64,000 bases of DNA from Vanilla planifolia (lineage: Eukaryota; Streptophyta; Magnoliopsida; Asparagales; Orchidaceae). Both the position numbers and the translations under genes were made by a program. The notes under the pieces are model-generated. The model was not told the DNA's origin, searched no databases, and worked only from the letters and a program-made list of their open reading frames with translations. The stretch covers positions 10,673,527 to 10,737,526 of the forward strand of contig CM043870.1 in the NCBI GenBank assembly GCA_023846275.1, written 5' to 3'. Every line of letters starts with the position of its first letter. Within the stretch, counting starts at the first letter, position 1. Below, in pieces: positions 47,201 through 58,121 of the stretch.

Positions 47201-49230
47201 GTTTCTTTAAGATGGAATTACTTGCATAAAAATGCCCCATATGCAAAAGATTAGCATCATTAGCTTAAGTAGTAAGGCACTTATTTCCACAATTTTCTAC
47301 ATTCCTTGATCTAAGGTATTAGTGTTATTTTTTCTAAAGGTTGTCACTAGGAGTTTATTATTCTTACTAGTTATACAACATTTAGTATTAAAACCAATGT
47401 TTAAAACTAAATCATATAATTATGTAATACTTAATAAATTATACTTTAAATCATCAACTAAAAGGACTTTAGTAATAAATGTAGTGGAAATACAAATGGC
47501 ACCATTTCCAAAGGTTGTCATTGTCCTCCAAAGTGATTTCTCCACCATCAATTGCTTCTAGTTGGGTGAAAAAAATTTAGATTTTGTTCATGCAACTTGA
47601 ACACCAATATCCAAGTACAACATGCCTTCCTTAGTTGTATTAGAGAGCATGCCTATATATAAAAATCAAAGTGTTATTGACCCAAATCTTGTTGGGTCAA
47701 AAACTAATAGAGAAAGTCCTAAAAGTTGATGAAATATTATTCTTAACTACTCATGTGTCCTAGGAATCTTGGATGGCCATTTGTTTTGATTCTATAAAAT
47801 TAAGAAGTATGCCCAAGTCTTATGCAATAATAATAATATAATTTACTTTTATAAGATGGCACATGATCAAAAGTGTATGAAGTACTCCTACATCTAATGT
47901 GATGATGATAAAAGAAATGTGAATGCATCTTCTTATATTCATTAAATTCTTCTGTAATAGAAGCATGCAAAGATATGAAATGACAAGCTCACCTCTACAG
48001 GTTTTCAAATCACTTAATTACATTTCATTTTGTTTTATTTATGTATTTACATAGTTCTGCATAATGAACGTGTTCCTTCTTTAATTTCATATTTTATTCA
48101 ATAAACTATCATTTTTTATCAAATAAATTATATTTGCTCTTCTAACTCATCTTAAGGACACACCTCAACATCTGAAGAAGATGGACCATAAGACAAATAA
48201 GCCTCTCATTTTGCTCATCTCCAATTGAAGAGGTTTCCTCAAAATCACTCCATGCTACTTTCATTACTTTCTTCTTTTTCAATTTTGTATTTCTCTAAAT
48301 GCTCCAAAACAAATAATTGGATGAATATGTCTTAGCAATCTACACTAATGATAGACAACATCCTCCTTTCCTTTAGCTTTTTTCCTCTATCTCCTTTCGT
48401 TTGTATCTAATTTACATGCAACATAGTGCTTGATTAAAGGTTCTAGTTCTTTAGTAATTAATGCTAACTCATTCGCTCCTGAGGTGTTTGCTTCAAAAGG
48501 TTCCTAAATTCTTAAGGCAATTGCCTCATCTTTCTTCTTAGTCTTTCTCTTATCTACAACACCATCCTCTTATTCCCTTCTTTCATCTCCATCTCATTAG
48601 TCACTAGCTATCCTAAATGGTCATCTAAGAAAAGTGTAGAAAGATTCTTTGTATTTATTTTAGTGACAAATAGATAATATTCCTTGAAGAATACATGAAG
48701 AATCTTCTTCACTTGTTTGTCATTTTAAAAAGCCTTTCTAAGACAAGAAAGTCCATTAATGATGTTAGTGAAATGAGTTAACATTAACTCAATTTACTAT
48801 CTAATGATATTCTAAATAATTCATAATCATGGGTGAGCATATTAATGTTATTTTCTTTTACTAAAGGGGCCACATTTGTCACCTCAAGTGTAGTCAAAAT
48901 CTCATAGATAGTATGTAAATTCTTAGAAGAATTCAAACCAAAATACAAGTCGTTAATACGTACATTTAGTTGAACCTTATGCTACTATTTTATATTCAAT
49001 TCAAAAATCTCTTTTTTTGCATCAACATTGTCAAAAGTTCACTAGAAAATACAAATAGATGTTGAACAACATTCGATAAACCAAATTGATAAAAAGGTAA
49101 ATAGCTTCTCATTTGACTCTTACAATATCAATAAAATGCTCAAATAAATAAATGAGGTCGATAAGAAGAAGTAACTTCACCCAAGGTGGTTGTGGCCTCA
49201 ATGATATTACGTGCCATTTTAGATCATCTC
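47200..49230 (-). pseudogene. gag: Copia gag, zinc-knuckle region and protease
   Basis: Minus strand from ATG at about 49,219: MARNIIEATTTLGEVTSSYR, then at about 49,000-48,850 ELNVRINDLYFGLNSSKNLHT and TLEVTNVAPLVKENNINMLTHDYELF. A Lys/Glu-rich segment follows near 48,500, then a coil (48,050-48,180) and, near 47,650-47,520, a protease-like region. Apart from these words the reading is poor. Confidence 0.6.
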
Positions 49231-49232
49231 TA

Positions 49233-49247
49233 GAGAATCTCTTCTCT
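49233..49247 (-). promoter_or_regulatory. Primer binding site (initiator tRNA-Met), minus strand
   Basis: Plus strand TCTCTTTGATATAAA is the complement of a mutated TGGTATCAGAGC. It sits a few bases upstream of the copia gag start, as expected. Confidence 0.55.
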
Positions 49248-49699
49248 TTGATATAAACCCACTCCCATACCAATTGAAAAAATATCCTTCCTACAAGTGG
49301 GGGTGATTTGTATTATATAAAATTTAAATATAAGTAAACTATGAATAAAGTTTCAACTCTTGCATTTATAGTTACTTATTCTTAGAATCACTTTAATGAA
49401 AACTCTTAATTAGATTTGACATAACTTGTGTGAGAGTGCAAAATTAAATTACAAGAAAAGTTTTTTGTGGTTGAACCACACACAAGAAGACTTATGTCCA
49501 TTTCCAACCATTAAAGACAAGACTTACATTAATCAATAACCATCTTTTGTCAAATAATGGTTAGGTGAAACACCCTTATAAACCAAAGGTCCACACAAAT
49601 CAAATCAACACAAAAGAGTTATAAAAAAAGGCTTATAATATCTACAATATAAGAGAAAAAATAAATAGCAAATGAAAAAATAATTATAGCAATAGATCA
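49248..49699 (-). repeat. Possible copia 5' LTR remnant (minus strand)
   Basis: By position this should be the LTR upstream of the primer site; no partner copy was found near 45.1 kb, so the call rests on position only. The next recognisable sequence is a Ty3 gag from about 49,700. Confidence 0.3.
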
Positions 49700-51330
49700 T
49701 GCTTGGAACTTTGGTTTTGGTTAATAAGGTAGCTACATTGTGGTATGGGTAGCATTAAACTATGCTCAGGGACACCCCAAATAGTGTGGTACCATGGGAT
49801 GAGTTTGTTGATACTTTTAGGGAGTATAACTCAAGATAACCAAGGCTTAGATTCATAGGGAGGTAACCCACTTGAAATTTGGTCAGATATTAATGATATA
49901 TTATGCTACCCATTTCACTTATTTGACTTGTTGTGCTCCTAATCTTGTGACATCAAAGGGGAGTCTTTGTGAGCTAATTATGGAGTGACTTAGACTATCT
50001 ATTCAAACACACATAGTGGTAACTCATTTCCTTAGATGCCATGACTTGGTGGAGGTACCCAACCTAGTTGAGTAGGTAGACATGTAAGTCATTATAAGGC
50101 TAACAAAAAGAAGAATAATCCTAATTTTCTAAATAAGAATGACTAATAAATCACATTACAAGAAATGGAAAAGGAGATCTGAGTAAGGTAGCTATGTTGC
50201 ACCAATTCTTGGTCAACTTATTAATGAGCAACATTCAGATTAGCCCAAAAGTTCTTGATCTGGTGTAGGTATTATGGTAGGTGGCATAGTCGTGCTTACA
50301 AAAACAATCAAAACTTTTTTCTTTGATTACTTAAATCATAATTATAGGAAGGTTAACTATCCCAATGAGCTTAGGAGGATTCAAAGTACTCAAAAAGCAA
50401 GAGCTACTATAGAAGGATAACATCAAATTTATGTAATTACTTAGTAGCAGGCTTCAAAAAACATCTTATGTCATCATTGGTACGTCTTTATTTTATGATC
50501 TTTGTTTTATTTTAAATTTTTATAATGGTGTGTTGCATTCTTTTATTTTTTATTTTGCATGAGAGAGTGTTAGGGATGAAAAAGGCTAGTTACAGTCACC
50601 ATTGATGGTGAGATTACTATCTAGTGATGAGATTTCATTTAGACTTAGAGTTCATGGTGAACTAGTTATCTCAACCAATGTTTTGAGTCTAAGCTCATTC
50701 TGGCACCCATATTGGAGTTTGATATCATTTTAGGAATTAACTGAAGGACTTAGCATAGTGTAGTGATTGATTATTAGGAGAAGAAAACCACATCAAGATG
50801 ATAAAGTTGGTTAACATTGTTTATTTTGGAGTCAACCAATAGGTTCTTATGATTTTAGAACATTAGTCAACAAATTTAATTCATGGGAGCTTTATTGCAT
50901 GGCTTGCATTTGTAGCTAATTCATAAGTTATGACCTTGACTCTACAAGACACCTTGATCATGTTGGATTACCCCAAAGAATTTCCTAATGATTTACCTAG
51001 TTTGCCACTAGTGATTGAACTTGAATTCTCTTTGATTTGGAGTTAGGATCCATTCTTATCGCAAAGACACCATATCATATGGCTCCAATAGAAATACAAG
51101 ACTTCAAAGTTCAGTTGAAAGAATTAGTGAGCTAGGGATTTATTAGGCATAGTTCTTCACCTTAGCAAGCTTCTACTCATTTTGTCAAAAATAAGGATAT
51201 ACGTATACGCATGTGTGGATTACCATGAATTGAATAAATTAATAATCAAGAGGTAGTATCCACTACCTCATATAGATGATATTGTTGATCAGTTGTAGGG
51301 TGCATAAGCCTTTCAAAAGATTGATCTTTG
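49700..51330 (+). pseudogene. Tekay gag, protease and start of reverse transcriptase
   Basis: Gag is seen as VPWDEFVDTFREYN (49,790-49,830). Protease is poorly legible near 50,600-50,700. After it come WLAFVANSQVMTLTLQD and DYPKEFPNDLPSLP (50,960-51,005; the EFPDVFPEELPGLPP block), then the start of the polymerase: IAKTPYHMAP and FKVQLKELVSXGFIRHSSSP-QASTHFVKNKD (51,055-51,200), KIDL at 51,318. The reading then enters chloroplast sequence. Confidence 0.75.
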
Positions 51331-51332
51331 AT

Positions 51333-51375
51333 TTGAATTATGAGTTGGGCGCTTTCACCATTCAGCCACGAATGC
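51333..51375 (-). pseudogene. trnI-CAU: trnI-CAU 5' half (plastid), truncated
   Basis: The complement reads GCATTCGTGGCTGAATGGTG, then AAAGCGCCCAACTCATAATT, i.e. acceptor 5' strand, D arm and anticodon arm with CAU anticodon of plastid tRNA-Ile. The variable region, T arm and 3' acceptor strand are missing because the insertion begins here. Confidence 0.85.
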
Positions 51376-51579
51376 TTAATAGGGATCATCATACATAGTG
51401 AAGAACCAAAAGGTATTGACATCAATTAGATTATTGAATCTAATTCTAATTGAATGAAAGGGTATCTTGAACCCTTTGTTATGGTTCATATAGCATATTC
51501 ACCATTTTTCCTTTTCTTATTGGAGTATCCTAAGGAATATTCATTCTTAATGTAAAGATATCAAACACACCTAGTATTG

Positions 51580-51870
51580 AAAGCACATCAATTCTAATTC
51601 TGAATCTTTGAATTGAGAGAGATCCAGAATATCTCTTTGATTCATGGATCAAATTCTATTCTATGATGGGATCTTTCACTCACATTTTGTTCTATCAAGA
51701 ACGTTTTCAAAAACTCTTTGACCCCCAAATTTGGGGTCTCCTACTTTGACGTGATTCATGGGGTGCAAGAAGCAAACGATATTTGACAAACAAAGATGTA
51801 GTACTGCTTATCAAAGATGTAGTACCGCCTATAAAAAGTGTAGCACTGCATATCATCATATCAAATTTTG
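51580..51870 (+). pseudogene. ycf2: ycf2 N-terminal fragment (plastid)
   Basis: Starts TTGAAAGCACATCAATTC where plastid ycf2 has an ATG start. Legible parts are FELREI, then (in another frame) [16 protein letters not shown] and RDSWGARSKRYLTNKDVVLL (51,700-51,800). The start codon is lost (ATG to TTG) and several stops have arisen, mostly where TGG would have become TGA or TAA. Ycf2 is a large plastid protein of the import-motor complex. Confidence 0.85.
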
Positions 51871-52985
51871 ATAGAAGGATATTACAAAGACAATTTTTAA
51901 GACTCATTATAGGTATTTCAAGTTCATAATTTTACTTTTTGGTTTGTCTAATGCCTTTATATTGTCTATATGCCTTATTAATCACATTTTCTAGTAATAT
52001 TTTGATCATTCAATCATCTGTTAGTTATTGATCTCTTGATGTACTCCAGTGTTAGGTGCAACATGCCAAGCATCTTTGAACCATGAAGGAGTTACATAAA
52101 TAAAAGAAACTTTATAAAAAATTCTCTAAATGCTCCTTTTGGTTATATTTAGTAGCCTTCTTGGGAATATCATTAATGTAACAAGAGTTTTAATGGATTT
52201 CAATAATATAAGATAGTACTAATTGGAGAAGACATGTTATTGTATCTAAGATCTATAGTTTCTTAGGCCTTTGGGGGTATTATTACAAGCTTGTGCTTTG
52301 CTAGGATTGTAGCAGCCCTCACTCAATTGACAAAGAAGGGTGTACCTTTTTTTATCTAAATATGTAAGAAACGTTTTGTTGAGTTAAAGAGCAATTGAAT
52401 TCAACTCTAACCTTGACCTTACAAGAATAGTATAATCCCTATCTGGTCTACACTAACATATCATATATCATTTTAGGGGTTGTTCTTATGTAGAATGGTT
52501 TGGTTGTGTCTTGCATCTAAGTAATTCTATGATCATAAGGACAATTACCCAACACATGACTTGTAGTTAGTAGTGGTTATTTTTGCTCTTATGATATGGT
52601 GGCATTATATGTATGAAATTTAGGTTGAGCTCTTCACTTACCATAAAGTCTTAAATATTTCTCTACCAAATGGGTGCTTAACTTAAGATAGTGGAATTAG
52701 TTTGAATTCATAAAGATCTATGACTTGGATATTAAATATTATGAGGGAAAAAGCAATTTTAGCAACTGATGCTTGGAGCAGAGGTGTGGCCCTTGAATCT
52801 ATGCTTGTGGATGACTCTGAGAGAGAGGTTATGTTTGATTTTTGACAGGTTTAAAGGTCGGCAATGTAAATCTTAAGTGTCTCAACTTAGTTCTTTTATT
52901 ATTCATGCAAACAAGTTAGAAAAATTGAGAGCTCTTCAGCACGAGTACTTAGAGCTTCAAGATATCAAATTCGTTGAACTATTGT
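51871..52985 (+). pseudogene. Tekay reverse transcriptase (rest) and RNase H
   Basis: DI-KTIFKTHYRYFKFIILLFGLSNAF (51,878-51,960) and VIDLLMYSS (52,024-52,050, where the catalytic VFIDDILVYS stands; IDD reads IDL). Then ARIVAALTQLTKKGVPFF (52,300-52,355), and RNase H with NYPTHDLQLVVVIFALMIWWHYMYEIQVELFT (52,540-52,640), NGCLT, ATDALEQRC. The reading ends at the LTR start 52,986. Confidence 0.82.
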
Positions 52986-53500
52986 TGATCAAGAGATCTA
53001 GACCCAAAGGAAGAGAAATTTAAAAAAGTAACATTGTTCATGCTCATTGCTGCACATGCCTATATGCACCAAACTTTGAGCATCATGTATTATTTCTATC
53101 TATGAGGGAAGCTAACCTCAGGTCAAAATGCACTACATGTGATCACTAAATGGCCCCCGTATAAGTAGGAGCATGCTAGGGTTTGGCAGCCATGTGCATC
53201 ATGCACAAAATAAGTGCCACATACCACACCATGCTAGCACACACACCATGATGGCATGAAACTCATGAATGAGACTTCATTCTAGATGACTCAAAATTTA
53301 TGAAATTTCAAAACTTGGTCAAAAAGAAAATGTTATGCTTTTGTAAATAAATATTAGAATTTCATGATAAAATATTATATCCAATCCATTTATAAAATGG
53401 TAAGAATGATGAATGAAGATCAGAACTTCTTAAGGTGTGAATCTTTTTAACACAAAAGTTCACCATCCAACCTGGAAGCATAGGTAACTCTATTAACGTA
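52986..53500 (+). repeat. 5' LTR, 3' part deleted
   Basis: Starts TGATCAAGAGATC; aligns with 57,661 onward (AGACCCAAA(G)GAAGAGA, GATGA(C/T)TCAAAATTT, AGAATGATGAATGAAGAT). After about 53,470 it leaves the 3' LTR sequence, so the last part of the LTR and the primer site are missing. Confidence 0.8.
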
Positions 53501-53659
53501 ATAAATATTAGTGTTAATAGAGATAGTATTAAGAAAATAATCTACTCCTACCACAACTTTGAAAGAGAAACCACCAAGCAAAAATAATGTTCCTAACTCA
53601 AGGATACTTTGAGATAAGGATAGGAAGCCATCATCAATCTTATGCCATCAAAACATGAG

Positions 53660-54350
53660 AATCAACATCTGTTTAAGGTAGATGCTAATCTTGATCTACT
53701 TATTTATGATCATATAGTGGATGCAAAAAAAATTAGATAGTTGTTTAGGACAACTGAAAACCTATTTTTCTCTTTTTGACTACTCATCTGACAAAGTAGC
53801 ATATGCTTTATTAAAAATGATTAGCTATGCATTGACCTTATAAAATGTGTATTTAAGTACTTAATTAAAGATAAAAAAACATGGAGCTAATTTACAAAAT
53901 TCATCTGAGAAGAATTTTATCCCATGGGTTATCTGTAGGAAAGGTGGAGGAAGTGGAATAGTCTATATAGGAGAAATAATGCAAGACTACACTACTCAAT
54001 TTTGATGACAAATTGTGGCATTAGGGATACTTATTAATGCTACACAAACTTTATCTAAATATATCTCAGGTTTGCATTATCCTAATACTACAAAACTAAC
54101 CTTGTTCCTTTTGCAATCTTTAGTACAAGCTAGCACTTTTGCAATGGCCATTGAAAAAAGAATCAAAGTAGAAAACCAAAGACAGGGAGTTCAAACATCA
54201 TGAGGACTAGCACTAATAAAAGGAAGTGACAAAAGAGGAAACATTACTCTACAACAAAGAAATCACAACCATGAAAACTAATTCATCAATAAATGGGACT
54301 CAAATATTATAACCTCAGTAAAAGGCAACATATGTCAAAAATGTTTGATC
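53660..54350 (+). pseudogene. gag: Ty3 gag
   Basis: Capsid words occur at about 53,690-53,960, then QDYTTQF (53,980), LGILINATQTLSKYISGLHYP and LFLLQSLVQASTFAMAIEKRIK (open frame 54,015-54,203). A possible zinc-knuckle region near 54,210-54,340 is not clear. The start is not visible. Confidence 0.75.
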
Positions 54351-54539
54351 TTGCACCTTAATCATTTTTTAGAGAAGTTTAAGCAAAATGGGAAAAATAA
54401 AATCCTTATTGTAGCTAAACCTAAGAAATTTCTTGAGATACTACAAGCAGATGATAGTCTATCTCTCATGATAAGACCAAATGAGTTCATGTTTAATAAA
54501 ACTATTGTAGGGAGAGAGGAACTCTTTATAGCACACATT

Positions 54540-54780
54540 CAAATAAAAGAGTAGGTTAATGTGATCATCGACATTGACAACTAGAAGATTTTTATCTCTG
54601 AAAGCTTTGTGAAGAGACTCCACTAAGAGACTACTCATTTAAGCACTTATTTTCTTGGGTAGATTCAAGAAGACTCTAAAGCAAGCATTGAAAAATAATG
54701 CAAGGTAAAATTTATAATCACTTAGGAATATATTAATGAAACTATCTATGTAGTAGTGCCTCTAGATATTTACTAGATCA
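54540..54780 (+). pseudogene. Ty3 protease
   Basis: NVIIDIDN (DTG triad reads DID, near 54,569), SESFVKRLH, LGWIQEDSKASIE, CKVKFIIT-EYINETIY and VVPLDIY-IIFGYLYL. Equivalent to 13,440-13,640 in the small element. Confidence 0.72.
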
Positions 54781-54899
54781 TATTTGGCTACCTATACCTA
54801 TGCAATCAAGAAAGGAAAGTAAACATTAGATATTATTGCAACTAGCTAAGTAAAGAGGTTAGTAAATACAAGTTTAAATTATGTATTATTATTAATCAA

Positions 54900-55780
54900 A
54901 CCCAAGAAACTAAATATTGTACCAAAGAATATGCTAAACTACCCAAACAACTTCAAGAGATACTAAGTGATTATTCTGTATTATTTAGTGAACCCAAAGG
55001 GCTACCCCAAAAACAAGCATTAAAGTATGAGATGTAACTTTTTTAGATTCAACACTTCTAATCATAGTTATGTATCATAATTCAATAGTAAAAAGTAAAG
55101 AAACTAAGTTACAAGTCATAAAGTTATTTGAGAATGGAGTATTGAAGCTTAGTAATTCATCATGTGACTCTCTAGTTCTCTTAGTACTAAAGAAGGATGG
55201 AGGTTTCCACATATATATAGATTATCAAGCACTGAAGAAAACCACCATTAAGAATGGGTATCCTCCACCAAAAATTGATGATCTCCTAGACCAACTCAAG
55301 CATAAACGATTTTTCACAAAAATAGATCAAAGTGAGATACCACCAAGTACTTATTACAAAAGAAGACACTTAAAAAATAGCTTTTAAGACTTGATGGGGA
55401 TTGTATGAGTGGTTAGTAATGTTGTTTGGGTTATGCAATGCTCTAGTAACATTCATGCGACTAATGAATAACATTCTTTACAAATAGAGGATTTTGTGAT
55501 AGTCTACCTTGACAATATTCTTATTTATACACTTGAAGTGCATATAGAGCATCTAAGAAAGGTGTTTGACATTTTATGATTCCATCAATCAAAGTTGAAT
55601 GGGAAGAAGCGTGAGTGTGTAAGGGAAACTATTATATATTTGGGATTTCAAGTAGGTAATGATGAAATAAGCATCGATAAGGAGAAGATTAATGCAATTG
55701 ACATATGGCATAAACCCTAAAATGTTATTGATGTGAGAAGTTTTCTTGGAGCTTATTAGTATGTGAGAAAGTTCAACAAA
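54900..55780 (+). pseudogene. Ty3 reverse transcriptase
   Basis: EYAKLPKQLQEIL, FSEPKGLPQ, then the open frame 55,070-55,387 with [52 protein letters not shown] and FFTKID. After it come a damaged palm (55,490-55,520, DSLPWQYS where YLDDI would stand), ETIIYLGFQVGNDEISIDKEKI (55,627-55,690) and VRSFLGAY-YVRKFNKNFFKIATPLHALT. Confidence 0.82.
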
Positions 55781-55899
55781 AACTTTTTTAAAATAGCAAC
55801 ACCATTACATGCACTAACTTGCCCACATCTAAAGTCAAATGAACATAACTACATCAACAAATGTTTCAAAAATTAAAATAGGTAATATGTCAAGCACCA

Positions 55900-56170
55900 A
55901 TTCTAGCTTTACCAAATCTAAAGCATCCATTTGAGATTCAAGAAAATTAATTAAGGTATGCTATTGATGCAATTCTAATGCAAGAAGGAAAGCTTGTAGC
56001 TTACTATTTTGAATTTCTATAGAGAACATAAAAAATTACTCAAAATTTGACAAGGAGCTTTTTGTTTTATATCTAGCTATGAAACATTAGTGGCCATACA
56101 TCCTTAGAAAAGAAACTATAGTACATTCAGATCATCAGCCACTCCAATATTTGTAGACTAAATCAAAGCT
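55900..56170 (+). pseudogene. Ty3 RNase H
   Basis: YAIDAILMQEGKLVAYYFEFL (55,960-56,020), FDKELFVLYLAMKH (56,048-56,090), ETIVHSDHQPLQYL (56,115-56,155). The ELFA--A-KHWR-YL and HSDHQPL blocks are standard. Confidence 0.82.
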
Positions 56171-56319
56171 ACAATAAGTATGACACTTGAATGGATGTGA
56201 TACTTACAATAATTTAACCTGATTAATAAATACAAGTGTACTTAGAACAAACTTGTAGATAAACTTTTTAGACCTCCTTCAAACTTTTAATGTTTAACAA
56301 CTATTATGCAAATACAACA

Positions 56320-57440
56320 TGTAGAATTTGAGGAGTATGCTACAAAGTATAAAGATTACCCCAATTTTAGCATAATTTATCAAGATATAAAAGGATATAA
56401 ATACTCATAATATGTTATCAAAAATAATGAACTATATTATAGAAGGAAATTATAAGTGCCTCAGCATGGTGATTGAAATGATGGACATGTAAGGCTCATA
56501 CTTCCAAAGTATCAGGGCACATTGGATTTTAAATACCTTTCTAAATTTACTAAGGTAAGCTTATTAAACCTGCATGAAATTATATATTAAGAAATTTATT
56601 AATGAGCATACATTTTGTCATATATTAAAATAATCAAATTGTAAATAAGGACTAAATATGCAATTATAAGTATCAACAAGTCCCTAGAATAGTATCTCAA
56701 TAAATTTTATCAATGGACTACCAATGACTGAAGAAGGGCATAACTATTTCTTCTTAGTAGCAATTAGATTTGCCAAGATGGTCATGCTTATGCAATGCAA
56801 ACAAGAGATTACAAGTCATAAGTAATTGTACTTTTCTTCAAAAATGTACGAGTACATTTTGGGTTACCATCCTCCTTCATATTTGATAAAGGTACTCCAT
56901 TATTTAGCAAATTTTGGTAAGTATTATAGGGAATGATTGATACCACTTTGATGCAAAGTATAACTTTTCATCCATAGACTGATAGACAAATTGAAGTAGT
57001 ACATAATACAATTATTAGAAAAGAAGTTAGAGGAAACACTCAATAGAAGAATTAAAAAAATATCTAAAAAGAATATAAGAGAAACATGCCAAGATTGAAA
57101 GAAAACAACTTAAATCATAGAGGAAGTATAAGAAATGGCATGACTAATACAGAGTTGAAAAGAAGTTCTTAGAAGGTGATCTTGTTTGGCTTCACATTAG
57201 TAAAGAAAGATTCAAACATGATAACAAGAAGCTAAAGTAGATGTGGTATGGTCTTTTCAAAATAATATGAAGGATTAATAATAATACTTACCAACTTGAG
57301 CTACCAACACATATCGAAATATACTCACTATTGGATATGGATAACTTGAAGGCATATGAGCCATCTATGCTTGATGAAGAACTTGAACACTTATCACCAA
57401 TGGACAACTTGGTCATGAATGCTGAAAAGGTCTGAAACAA
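56320..57440 (+). pseudogene. Ty3 integrase with C-terminal extension
   Basis: NNELYYRRKLYVPQ (56,428 onward), a poorly legible zinc region, core NFINGLPMTEEGHNYFFLVA (56,707 onward), then RFAKMVMLM, GLPSSFIFDKGTPLFSKFW-like words (56,858-56,920) and FHPQTDRQIEVVHNTI. The C-terminal part is LEGDLVWLHISKERFKHDNKKLK, ELPTHIEIYSLLDMDNLKAYEPSMLDEE (57,295-57,385). The catalytic D-D-E residues are partly lost. Confidence 0.8.
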
Positions 57441-57660
57441 AGATACCATCCATGAGAAAAAGATCATTATGATAAAAAGAGGGACCAAGAATTCAGATCA
57501 AATTGTGAAGAATAGAAAAAGATTTATTACTTCAAAATTATATAGCTTAGAGAAAGGTCAATCATTATTTGCTCACATTAGTTTTCAAAAATAGTGAAAA
57601 AAACTATGGGATCTAATTAAGTTAATTTAATGAAACTCAAACCATTATAAAAGGGTCCTA

Positions 57661-58121
57661 TGATTAGGAGAATTAGACCCAAAGAAAGAGATGTTCAAAA
57701 ATAAAAAACAAATTCCATTATTCATAAGTGTGGTGCTGACCCCTTTGTGTGTGCAACATGATGGTGGCGCATAGAACCCACGCACATGCAAGGCCGCTCC
57801 ACACAAGAGTGAATTCTAGATGATTCAAAATTTGTAAAATTTCAAATCTTTGCCAAAGGGTAAATGTGACTTTTTGTAATTAAACTATTGAGCTTTTATA
57901 ATAAAATATCATATCCAACCCCTACATAAAGGAGATAAGAATGATGAATGAAGATTAAAATTTATTAGAATGCTAAATCTTCTTATGGAAAAGTTGTATT
58001 CTCCTTCTCTTTATTACTTAGTTTCTCACCGCTATCATGCTTCAAATTCCATAGTTGAGACTCTAAAAAAGGTTCTACTATCAACAATCAAGGTGAGAAA
58101 ACCTCTTAGACTAATCATTCA
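57661..58121 (+). repeat. 3' LTR
   Basis: Starts TGATTAGGAGAATTAG and ends about ATCATTCA. The 58,070 region (CTCTAAAAAAGGTT) matches the LTRs of the small element. The end is fixed by that alignment and by the Tekay reading resuming at 58,122. Confidence 0.75.

Larger units (their letters stand above)
45150..49247 (-). mobile_element. Ty1/copia element, minus strand, gag to RNase H legible
   Basis: On the minus strand, in copia order from 49,230 downward: gag, zinc-knuckle region, protease, integrase, reverse transcriptase and RNase H (ending near 45,160). The integrase-before-reverse-transcriptase order defines Ty1/copia. A primer site on the minus strand at 49,233-49,247 marks the upstream end; a following LTR is not well defined on either side. 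The coding line is broken in many places. Its gag belongs to the same type as that at 24.8-31.5 kb. Confidence 0.82.
51333..51870 (+). other. Chloroplast-derived insertion (NUPT): partial trnI-CAU and start of ycf2
   Basis: In plastid genomes trnI-CAU and ycf2 stand back to back in the inverted repeat. Here the 5' half of trnI-CAU lies on the minus strand, then the spacer, then the first part of ycf2 on the plus strand, exactly that order. The fragment sits inside the reverse transcriptase of the Tekay-like element: KIDL ends at about 51,330 and DI-KT-FKTHYRYFKF resumes at 51,878, so roughly eight to ten codons of the polymerase are missing. Confidence 0.88.
52986..58121 (+). mobile_element. 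Ty3/gypsy element, both LTRs, inserted in the Tekay element
   Basis: An LTR pair (52,986 and 57,661) encloses gag, protease, reverse transcriptase, RNase H and integrase in Ty3 order. The Tekay reading stops at 52,985 and resumes at about 58,122 (KWYVSSIKSLNKAY), so this element lies between its RNase H and integrase. No clear target-site duplication was seen. The LTR start TGAT(C/T)A(A/G)GAG, the gag and the protease match the small element at 11.5-14.6 kb. Confidence 0.85.

Noticed and set aside
51707..51907. 66-codon minus-strand frame across the ycf2 fragment
   Set aside because: Antisense of the plastid ycf2 copy and the Tekay RT join.
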